From positions 1 through 6,900 of the forward strand of contig JAEEYY010000046.1 in NCBI GenBank assembly GCA_016288355.1: DNA of 6,900 bases, given 5' to 3'. The DNA is from Synergistes sp. Its GTDB lineage: Bacteria > Synergistota > Synergistia > Synergistales > Synergistaceae. The position numbers were made by a program, and so were the translations under genes. A model generated the notes under the pieces. It was not told where the DNA came from and did no database searches. It saw only the letters and a list, made by a program, of their open reading frames with translations. Below, in pieces: positions 1 to 5,177 of this stretch (positions are counted from its first letter, which is position 1; each line of letters begins with the position of its first letter).

Positions 1-883
1 CCTCTCTTATGCCGTTGAAGCCCCAGCGGAGCTTCTCTCTGAGAAGGTCGTAATAGCTGCGTCCGGTAAGCTGTATCGTACGCACGAATGTATGGCTGTC
101 GAGCGTGACATGAAGTTCATCCCCCGGCAGCAGTTCATAGCCGAGCTGGCCGTCCTGTGTCAGCATCAGGCTGCGCGCGTCACCTTTGGGTATCACGCGT
201 ATATTGTCGCTCTCGCTGAGTATGACAGGCCTTGCGTACAGCGTATGCGCACAGATAGGCGCCATGATCATGCAGGGAACATGAGGAGGAACTATAGGCC
301 CGCCGGCGGAAAGAGAATAAGCAGTGGAACCTGTCGGCGTTGAGAGTATAAGGCCGTCTGCGAGGAAAAGCGAGAGGATCTCTGTACCGACCCTGACTTC
401 TATGTCTATAACACGAGCCAGGCTGCCCTTGGATATGACAAGGTCATTCAGCGCATAAAGCTCATGGACCAGTCTGCCTCCGCGCCAGACCTGTCCCTTC
501 AGCAGACGGCGCAGCTGGACTGTATAGTTGCCCGAAACTATTTCTTCTATATCGTTTTCCGCGGATTCCGGGCTGCCTACCGCCATAAATCCGAGGCGGC
601 CGAGGTTTATGCCGTACAGCGGCACGCCGCAGCCGAATGTATAACGGGCCGCTCTGAGGAAAGTTCCGTCGCCGCCAAGCACCACGGCAAATTCCGTTTC
701 ATTCCTCCATGTTTCATCGTCGACGCCGGGAAGCGCTATTGCCGAGGCTTCATGAGGCGGCAGCAGAAAGGCCATGCCTTTTTCTTTTCCCCAGCGCCAG
801 AGCCTCATAGCCATATCTGTCGCTTCCGGCTTCTGTGTGTTAAAAAGCAGACCTATTTTTATCTCTTTGCGGTTTTTATCCAA
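1..883 (-). CDS. nadK: NAD kinase (ATP-NAD kinase family), 3' end beyond left edge
   Basis: Phosphorylates NAD+ to NADP+ in the cytosol and is the only known route to NADP in most bacteria. I translated the minus strand by hand; 294 codons are visible with no stop. Family signatures occur in order: an N-terminal KIGLLFN strand (residues 9-15), the GGDGT nucleotide-binding motif (70-74, catalytic Asp72), an ALNDLVI stretch (144-150, equivalent to the usual ALNE), the glycine-rich TPTGSTAYSLSAGGP segment (182-196) and a late QDGQ (243-246). The tail YYDLLREKLRWG (278-288) resembles the usual C-terminus, so only a few residues should be missing. The chosen start is TTG at 883, preceded by AAGGTGAT at 895-888. 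GTG at 892 is possible but has no upstream ribosome site, and the first ATG (814) would remove the first beta strand. It lies 16 nt downstream of the tlyA stop, so it is probably in the same transcript. Family call very sure; start moderately sure. Confidence 0.96.
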   Translation of the reverse strand, partial: MDKNRKEIKIGLLFNTQKPEATDMAMRLWRWGKEKGMAFLLPPHEASAIALPGVDDETWRNETEFAVVLGGDGTFLRAARYTFGCGVPLYGINLGRLGFMAVGSPESAENDIEEIVSGNYTVQLRRLLKGQVWRGGRLVHELYALNDLVISKGSLARVIDIEVRVGTEILSLFLADGLILSTPTGSTAYSLSAGGPIVPPHVPCMIMAPICAHTLYARPVILSESDNIRVIPKGDARSLMLTQDGQLGYELLPGDELHVTLDSHTFVRTIQLTGRSYYDLLREKLRWGFNGIRE

Positions 884-887
884 AGCT

Positions 888-895
888 ATCACCTT
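888..895 (-). promoter_or_regulatory. Shine-Dalgarno site that decides the nadK start
   Basis: On the minus strand the octamer AAGGTGAT sits just after the tlyA stop codon. Its AGGTGAT part is complementary to the 3' tail of 16S rRNA, and the AGG core ends 8 nt before TTG at 883. That is normal spacing. The alternative GTG codon (892-890) lies inside this site and has no site of its own. This is why TTG is preferred. Confidence 0.6.
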
Positions 896-899
896 ATCA

Positions 900-1724
900 T
901 CAAGGATGAGCGCAGCTCTTTAAATGAGCTTCTTCGACAATTTTATCAAAATCGGGACGCTGCGGAGCAGAAACTGACGTTCTGTGTCTTAAATAAAAAA
1001 GGAATTCAATATTGCCTTCGGGGCCGCGTATAGGCGAAAAATCGGCTGCTTCAAGCGAAAGAGCTGTTTTTTCCTCGATAAAGGAGGCCATTTCGTTCAG
1101 TATCGACAGATGCAGCGCGGGGTCGGTTATCACGCCCTTTCCCACTCTTTCTCTGCCAGCTTCGAACTGAGGCTTGACCAGCAGCATTATCGAGCCGCCG
1201 CCGGCCAGGAGTTCCTGCATTTTTGGCAGCAGCAGCTTTGCGGATATGAATGAAGCGTCAGAAACTATGATATCGGCCTTTTCGCCGTCTATCATCTCAA
1301 TGGTCAGGTTTCTTGCGTTTGTGCGTTCAAGCACTGTGACTCTGCTGTCGCTGCGCAGCTTCCAGGCAAGCTGTCCGTACCCCACGTCTACCGAGTATAC
1401 ATGCGCCGCGCCGTGCTCAAGCAGCACCTCGGTGAAGCCGCCGGTAGAGGCGCCTATGTCTATGCAGCGCCTGCCGCAGACGTCAGGCGAAAAGCTGCTG
1501 ATCGCTTTGAGTAGCTTATAGGCGCCTCTGCTGACCCATTCCTTTTCCGGAGCGTCTATCCTGACGTCGGCGCCGCAGGAGACCATTGAAGAAGGTTTAA
1601 GCACCACGATGCCGTTGACAGACACCCGCCCCTCTTCTATGTAGTGCTGCGCCGCCGCGCGTGAGACGGCCATTTTTCTGTCCGTGATAAATTTGTCGAG
1701 GCGGACAGGCTTCTGCTTTGTCAT
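900..1724 (-). CDS. tlyA: TlyA family rRNA (cytidine-2'-O)-methyltransferase
   Basis: The predicted product (274 aa) uses S-adenosylmethionine to 2'-O-methylate cytidines in ribosomal RNA. Characterised TlyA proteins modify C1920 of 23S rRNA, and the longer type also modifies C1409 of 16S rRNA; loss gives capreomycin/viomycin resistance in mycobacteria. An S4 RNA-binding domain covers about residues 7-60. A KEWV linker (61-64) corresponds to the RxWV motif of mycobacterial TlyA. The FtsJ-like Rossmann domain follows, with SAM loop DIGASTGGF (89-97). The K-D-K-E catalytic tetrad is visible as Lys70 (GAYKL), Asp156 (SDASF), Lys184 (VKPQF) and Glu240 (NIEFL). A charged tail of about 25 residues follows the last strand. 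The ATG overlaps the dxs stop as ATGA. No ribosome site is seen before it, so translation is probably coupled to dxs. 'Haemolysin' labels for this family are historical. Which rRNA site or sites it modifies cannot be read from the sequence. Confidence 0.96.
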   Translation of the reverse strand: MTKQKPVRLDKFITDRKMAVSRAAAQHYIEEGRVSVNGIVVLKPSSMVSCGADVRIDAPEKEWVSRGAYKLLKAISSFSPDVCGRRCIDIGASTGGFTEVLLEHGAAHVYSVDVGYGQLAWKLRSDSRVTVLERTNARNLTIEMIDGEKADIIVSDASFISAKLLLPKMQELLAGGGSIMLLVKPQFEAGRERVGKGVITDPALHLSILNEMASFIEEKTALSLEAADFSPIRGPEGNIEFLFYLRHRTSVSAPQRPDFDKIVEEAHLKSCAHP

Positions 1725-3595
1725 GAAAGCGCCAGTCTTTTAATATTTTCGGCGGTAAGTCCGCACTCTTCCCACTGTTCGCTTCTTGATGCGTGAGATA
1801 TGAAGCGATCCGGCACACCGGCGGCAAAGAGGACGGCAGGAAGGCCGAGCCGCTCAATACGCGCCGCTATCGCCTCTCCGACGCCTCCCTCAAGAGCATT
1901 TTCCTCCGCAGTGACGATTCTTGAATGTGAAGAAAGAAGTCTGTCGAGTCCCTCATAATCTATCGGCTTGATAAAACGAAGGTCTGCCACGGTCGGGCGC
2001 ACTCCGGATGCTGCTTCTATCGCATCGGCGCTCTCGAGCATCAGTTCTACCGTGCTGCCTATACCGATGAGGCATATGCCGCTGCCCCCGCAAAGGACTT
2101 CGAGTCTGCCCCACGGCGCAGCTTCTCTGTCCGGCAGGCCTCGCGGAACGCAGAGCGGGGCCTTGCTGCGCGGGTAGCGCACGGCCATCGGTATTGAGCG
2201 TTTTTTCCATTCACGGACAAGATATTCAAGCTCCAGCGCGTCTCTCGGCGCGGCAATGGTTATGTTAGGCACGGCCCGCAGCCATGGCACGTCAAGGATA
2301 CCATGATGAGTTTCGCCGTCTTCGCCGACAAGCCCGCTGCGGTCGATCCCAAGCAGCACCGGCAGCTTTGGCAGGCATATAGCATGTACTATCTGGTCGG
2401 CGGCGCGCTGAAGGAATGTGGAATATATGCAGACCGCCGGCTTCATGCCGGCTGCCGCAAGACCTGCGGCGAATACCAGCGTATGCTCCTCGGCGATCCC
2501 GGTATCGAAGAAGCGCGACGGATATTCCCTGGCAAAAGCGCCAAGTTTGGTTCCGTCTTTCATAGCGGCTGTACACACTGTGATACGGGGATCTTCCCCT
2601 GCCAGGTCACAAAGGGCGTCTGCCATCGCGGCGCTCCAGCTGCGGTCGCTTTTTAAGGTATTTTTATTCTTTTCTTCCGGAGCGTTTATTGAAGTCCCGG
2701 GGCCCACTCCATGGAAAAAAGAGGGATATTTTTCGGTCTGCGTGAAGCCTTTGCCTTTTTTTGTCATCACATGTATCAAAAGAGATTCGTCATAGCTGCG
2801 CGCAAGTCCGAATACTTTTTCCATCTCTGCGATGTTGTGTCCGTCAAAGGGCCCCCAGTAGCTGACATTCATCTCTTCAAAAATGTTGGTGGGCAGCAGC
2901 AGAGACTTCATTTTCGTTTTTATGCCGGAGAGCGCGTTTTTTATGTTCTGCCCTTTTTCAGTGCCCTCGCACTGGGTCTTTATGGATTCCTTAAGTTTTT
3001 TATAGGCCGGATTGACGGCAAGTTCGGCCAGATGTCTTGCCATACCGCCGACACGCGGGCTTATAGACATTTTGTTGTCGTTAAGTATGATTATTACCTT
3101 GCTGTGTAGATCATCAAGTGCATTGAGAGCTTCGAACGAAACGCCGTTGAGCAAAGCGCCGTCCCCTATGACCGCGACCACCTCGTGGTTTTCGCCTTTT
3201 AAGTCGCGGGCTTTGGCATATCCGGCCGCCGCCGATATAGACGTGCTGCTGTGCCCTGTTGTGAAAAAGTCATAAGGGCTGTCGCCCAGCCTCGGGAAGC
3301 CGGCAAGTCCGCCCTTTTTCCGCAGCGTTTCAAAGGCCTGCATGCGTTTTGTAAGGATCTTGTAGGCGTAGCACTGATGTCCCACGTCAAAAATGATCTT
3401 ATCCGCGTCGGGATTAAATACACGCAGCAGCGCGACCGTGAGCTCAACGGCGCCGAGCGACGAGCTCAAATGCCCGCCGTTTCTCAGAGATACTTCAAGT
3501 ATCTTCTGCCTTAGCTCTTTGCAGAGCGTGTTTAATTCATTTTCAGACAGGCCGTGAAGCCCTCTGAAGTCAGAAACTCTTTCTAAAAGGGTCAT
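1721..3595 (-). CDS. dxs: 1-deoxy-D-xylulose-5-phosphate synthase
   Basis: Thiamine-diphosphate enzyme that condenses pyruvate with glyceraldehyde 3-phosphate, with loss of CO2, to give DXP. This is the first step of the MEP isoprenoid pathway and also feeds thiamine and pyridoxal synthesis. The product is 624 aa, a normal length. The N-terminal domain shows GGHLSSSLG (His42), DVGHQ (His73), TGHSSTSI (113-120) and the ThDP/Mg motif GDG (144-146) through to LNDN (Asn174), then GPFDGH (248-253). The central transketolase pyrimidine-binding domain has IAEEH (367-371) with Glu369 aligned to the catalytic Glu370 of E. coli, then YSTFLQRA and IDRSG (Arg419). RYPRS (473-477) carries the substrate-phosphate arginine. 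A transketolase C-terminal domain ends the protein. The ATG has GAGGAAG (3604-3598) at good spacing. It starts 55 nt after ispA and overlaps tlyA by 4 nt. No key residue appears to be missing. Confidence 0.98.
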   Translation of the reverse strand: MTLLERVSDFRGLHGLSENELNTLCKELRQKILEVSLRNGGHLSSSLGAVELTVALLRVFNPDADKIIFDVGHQCYAYKILTKRMQAFETLRKKGGLAGFPRLGDSPYDFFTTGHSSTSISAAAGYAKARDLKGENHEVVAVIGDGALLNGVSFEALNALDDLHSKVIIILNDNKMSISPRVGGMARHLAELAVNPAYKKLKESIKTQCEGTEKGQNIKNALSGIKTKMKSLLLPTNIFEEMNVSYWGPFDGHNIAEMEKVFGLARSYDESLLIHVMTKKGKGFTQTEKYPSFFHGVGPGTSINAPEEKNKNTLKSDRSWSAAMADALCDLAGEDPRITVCTAAMKDGTKLGAFAREYPSRFFDTGIAEEHTLVFAAGLAAAGMKPAVCIYSTFLQRAADQIVHAICLPKLPVLLGIDRSGLVGEDGETHHGILDVPWLRAVPNITIAAPRDALELEYLVREWKKRSIPMAVRYPRSKAPLCVPRGLPDREAAPWGRLEVLCGGSGICLIGIGSTVELMLESADAIEAASGVRPTVADLRFIKPIDYEGLDRLLSSHSRIVTAEENALEGGVGEAIAARIERLGLPAVLFAAGVPDRFISHASRSEQWEECGLTAENIKRLALS

Positions 3596-3650
3596 TACTT
3601 CCTCATTTCAGCACCGGACCGGGCGGCTTTCTTTTTTAACACGACGCGCC
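3596..3650 (-). other. ispA-dxs intergenic spacer
   Basis: This 55-nt gap is the only real spacer inside the five-gene cluster. It holds the dxs ribosome site near its downstream end and a short A-rich run (on the minus strand) in the middle. I see no convincing -35/-10 pair, and no hairpin with a T-run on the minus strand, so read-through from ispA into dxs is the simplest view. Confidence 0.5.
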
Positions 3651-4550
3651 TCAATTGCTCCTGTGAACCAGATATTCAGGCAGAAGCACTAAAAAATCGC
3701 AGCTGCCAAAGTATTTTACAATTGCGGCAGAAGCTGCCGCAGACTCTTCGCGGGCCATCGCTCTCGCTCTGTCGATACCGTATTCGCTTACATAAGTGAT
3801 CTTATCCTGCAATACGTCTTTGCCGGGCGTCTTACCGAGTTCTTCCGCTGTTGACGTTGAGTCAAGTATATCATCTACTATCTGAAACGCGGCGCCGAGA
3901 TGCTCTGCATATTTGCCGCAGGCAGCAAACAGATCATCGTCCGCTCCCGCAAGCGCAGCTCCGGTAAGTACGGCTGCCTTGATGAGCGCGCCGGTCTTCA
4001 GCGCTGCTATTCTTCCTGCGCCGCATCCCGGTTCAGCATCTTTGAACATGTCAAGCGTCTGTCCGCCGCATACACCGGCGGGACCTACAGCCGCCGTAAA
4101 TATGCCGATCGCCCGCAGAAGGTTTGCTGCCGGCACCCCTTCTGTGTGAGAGATTGGAAATTCAAATGACTGGGCAAGCAGAGCGTCACCTGCCAAAACT
4201 GCCAGGGTCTCTCCGAAAAGCGCATGGTTTGAAGGTTTGCCGCGCCTCATATCATCGTTGTCCATGCAGGGCAGGTCGTCATGTATCAGCGTCGCTGTAT
4301 GCAGCATCTCAAGGGCAAGCGCCATCGGGAGCGCGTTCCTTTCCTGCAGGCCGCATCTCTTTGCCGCGGCAAGGCAGAGTATCGGGCGAATGCGCTTACC
4401 TCCTGCACAGAGCGAATATTCCATTGATTCGAATAGTTTCTTCGTGACGCCGCGTGAACGCGCTTCTTTTGTTTCGCTGATGTACTTTTCTATCAGAGAG
4501 CGGCCAGACTCAAGCGCTTCTCTGACTGACCGCAGTTCGGCGTCATTCAT
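3651..4550 (-). CDS. ispA: Short-chain trans-prenyl diphosphate synthase (FPP or GGPP synthase)
   Basis: Cytosolic prenyltransferase that adds isopentenyl diphosphate units to an allylic diphosphate. From the ATG at 4550 the protein is 299 aa. Visible motifs are GKRIRP (51-56, diphosphate binding), the first Asp-rich motif DDLPCMD (91-97, the DDx4D bacterial spacing) followed by RRGKPSNH (102-109), GGQTLD (162-167), KTGALI (185-190) and the second Asp-rich motif DDILD (226-230). An in-frame ATG at 4580 would add ten residues but lies deeper inside xseB and has only a weak ribosome site. The 4550 start overlaps the xseB stop by 8 nt and has GGAAGGG about 10 nt upstream. Position -5 before the first motif is Ala86, where FPP synthases usually have Tyr; the sequence around it (LHTATLIHDD, PCMDND) resembles GGPP synthases. 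The symbol ispA rests on family and synteny, and the product chain length is open. Confidence 0.93.
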   Translation of the reverse strand: MNDAELRSVREALESGRSLIEKYISETKEARSRGVTKKLFESMEYSLCAGGKRIRPILCLAAAKRCGLQERNALPMALALEMLHTATLIHDDLPCMDNDDMRRGKPSNHALFGETLAVLAGDALLAQSFEFPISHTEGVPAANLLRAIGIFTAAVGPAGVCGGQTLDMFKDAEPGCGAGRIAALKTGALIKAAVLTGAALAGADDDLFAACGKYAEHLGAAFQIVDDILDSTSTAEELGKTPGKDVLQDKITYVSEYGIDRARAMAREESAAASAAIVKYFGSCDFLVLLPEYLVHRSN

Positions 4551-4755
4551 CGGATGCAGGCCCTTCCATGTTTTTTTCATCTTCTTCGGCGAGCATCGTC
4601 ACCTTCTGCTGTGCTTCCGAAAGGTAGGCGCGGCATTCGCGAATCAGTTTTATTCCTCTCTCATATTCCTCAAGCGCTCTGTCAAGAGAAAGTTTCTCTC
4701 CGTCCATATCCTGCAGTATTTTTTCTAACTCTGCAATTTTTTCGGCGAAATCCAT
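4543..4755 (-). CDS. xseB: Exodeoxyribonuclease VII small subunit
   Basis: A 70-aa, mostly helical protein that binds the large subunit XseA. The complex degrades single-stranded DNA into oligonucleotides in repair and recombination. XseB itself is not catalytic. The family pattern is clear: an N-terminal FAEKIAELEKIL helix, then GEKLSLDRALEEYERGIKLI (19-38), then a second helix ending in SEAQQKV (46-52) and an acidic tail. The ATG at 4755 has GGGAG (4769-4765) 9 nt upstream, and an in-frame stop lies a few codons before it, which fixes the start. Its 3' end overlaps ispA by 8 nt, suggesting coupled translation. The usual upstream partner xseA is absent: the next gene is rpmB on the opposite strand, so xseB is the first gene of this transcript. 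Confidence 0.95.
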   Translation of the reverse strand: MDFAEKIAELEKILQDMDGEKLSLDRALEEYERGIKLIRECRAYLSEAQQKVTMLAEEDEKNMEGPASDE

Positions 4756-4889
4756 CCGATACGACTCCCTTTCTCAGCGTGCTTTTCAGCGATGCTGCTT
4801 TATCGCTCATCAGGGCATATGCTGACGAGCCTGCCCGGTTTTTTCCCTCTTCGGCCGCCGTCGTAGAACTGTTTAAGATTTGGCCTCGC

Positions 4890-4904
4890 AAACTGTTGCA
4901 GTTT
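4890..4904. repeat. Perfect inverted repeat, operator-like
   Basis: AAACTG and CAGTTT form 6-bp arms around a TTG centre. The site overlaps the predicted -35 region of the rpmB promoter and lies about 135 nt upstream of xseB. The size and location suit a dimeric repressor site, but a 6-bp inverted repeat can occur by chance and the motif is not one I recognise. Confidence 0.35.
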
Positions 4905-4925
4905 CCTGCACTCATGTGATAGAAT
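4896..4925 (+). promoter_or_regulatory. Probable sigma-70-type promoter of rpmB
   Basis: The -10 hexamer TAGAAT (4920-4925) is preceded by TG one base upstream (4917-4918), an extended -10 element. A weak -35, TTGCAG (4896-4901), lies 18 bp upstream. Transcription would begin near 4932, giving a leader of about 35 nt. The good extended -10 can offset the poor -35. Confidence 0.55.
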
Positions 4926-4952
4926 ACACAGGTTGACTGCTTTAAGTGAAGC

Positions 4953-4959
4953 AAGGAGG
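4953..4959 (+). promoter_or_regulatory. Strong Shine-Dalgarno site of rpmB
   Basis: AAGGAGG matches the ideal ribosome-binding site and lies 7 nt before ATG 4967, which fixes that start over an in-frame GTG at 4946. A weak 5-bp hairpin (TGCTT 4938-4942 with AAGCA 4949-4953) abuts it, but is probably too unstable to control translation. Confidence 0.85.
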
Positions 4960-4966
4960 GAAACAA

Positions 4967-5161
4967 ATGTCAAAGTACTGTGACTGCTGCGGACGCGGCC
5001 CCGTGACCGGGAACTCCGTCAGCCATTCCAACCGCCACACAAGACGCCGCTGGCTCATCAATATCCAGAGCGTCAAGGTCGATATGGGCGGCGGTGAGAC
5101 GCGCAGACTTCATATCTGCACTAAGTGCCTTCGTTCCGGAAAAGTACAGAGAGCCGTTTAA
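4967..5161 (+). CDS. rpmB: 50S ribosomal protein L28, zinc-binding form
   Basis: A 64-aa basic protein of the large ribosomal subunit. It opens with SKYCDCCGRGPVTGNSVSHS, the L28 signature, then has the basic stretch NRHTRRRW (22-29). Two CxxC pairs, Cys5/Cys8 and Cys51/Cys54, mark the C+ (zinc-ribbon) form; many bacteria also have or only have a cysteine-free form. The C-terminal CTKCLRSGKVQ segment is typical. It is a single-gene unit with its own promoter, an ideal ribosome site and a terminator that begins inside the coding region. All three isoleucine codons are ATC, unlike the ATA preference of nadK, as expected for a highly expressed gene. It faces away from xseB and converges on ftsK, with 14 nt between stop codons. 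Confidence 0.98.
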   Translation: MSKYCDCCGRGPVTGNSVSHSNRHTRRRWLINIQSVKVDMGGGETRRLHICTKCLRSGKVQRAV

Positions 5162-5177
5162 AACGGCTCTTTTTTTT
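5150..5177 (+). terminator. Intrinsic terminator of rpmB
   Basis: AGAGCCGT (5150-5157) pairs with ACGGCTCT (5163-5170) around a 5-nt loop, and seven further T residues follow (5171-5177). The left arm is made of the last sense codons of rpmB and the loop contains its stop codon. The T-run ends within the complement of the ftsK stop codon. Read on the other strand, the hairpin is followed by a poor T-run, so it is a weaker terminator for ftsK. Confidence 0.93.

Larger units (their letters stand above)
4756..4966. other. Divergent control region between xseB and rpmB
   Basis: These 211 nt separate two divergently transcribed genes and must hold promoters for both. The rpmB side shows a plausible promoter, an inverted repeat and a strong ribosome site. 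On the xseB side I see the ribosome site but no convincing -35/-10 pair. A minus-strand reading frame crosses the region and runs out of frame into xseB. It has no ribosome site before either possible start (TTG 4966 or ATG 4915) and no recognisable domain, so I treat it as chance. Confidence 0.6.

Noticed and set aside
464..1033. Plus-strand open frame of 189 codons opposite nadK and tlyA
   Set aside because: It is antisense to two clearly conserved genes, spans their junction, and its product has no family features.
3601..3640. GC-rich stretch with a T-run between ispA and dxs as a terminator
   Set aside because: The T-run is on the plus strand, where no gene ends. The GC-rich part forms no stem with a usable loop.
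4551..4580. Upstream ATG at 4580 as the start of the ispA-like gene
   Set aside because: It would add ten residues not typical of the family and lies deeper in xseB, with a weaker ribosome site. The ATG at 4550 fits the short overlap with the xseB stop.
4682..4966. Minus-strand reading frame of about 94 codons between rpmB and xseB
   Set aside because: It overlaps xseB out of frame, has no ribosome site before TTG 4966 or ATG 4915, has no recognisable domain and would cover the control region of two genes. Conservation in relatives could rescue it.
4946..4966. GTG at 4946 as the rpmB start
   Set aside because: The ideal AAGGAGG site lies downstream of it and is spaced for ATG 4967, which also gives the normal L28 N-terminus.
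4921..4973. Minus-strand TTGACA (4973-4968) and TATTCT (4926-4921) as an xseB promoter
   Set aside because: TTGACA has no -10 at 16-19 bp, and TATTCT has no -35 at normal spacing. It is mostly the reverse of the rpmB -10 box.
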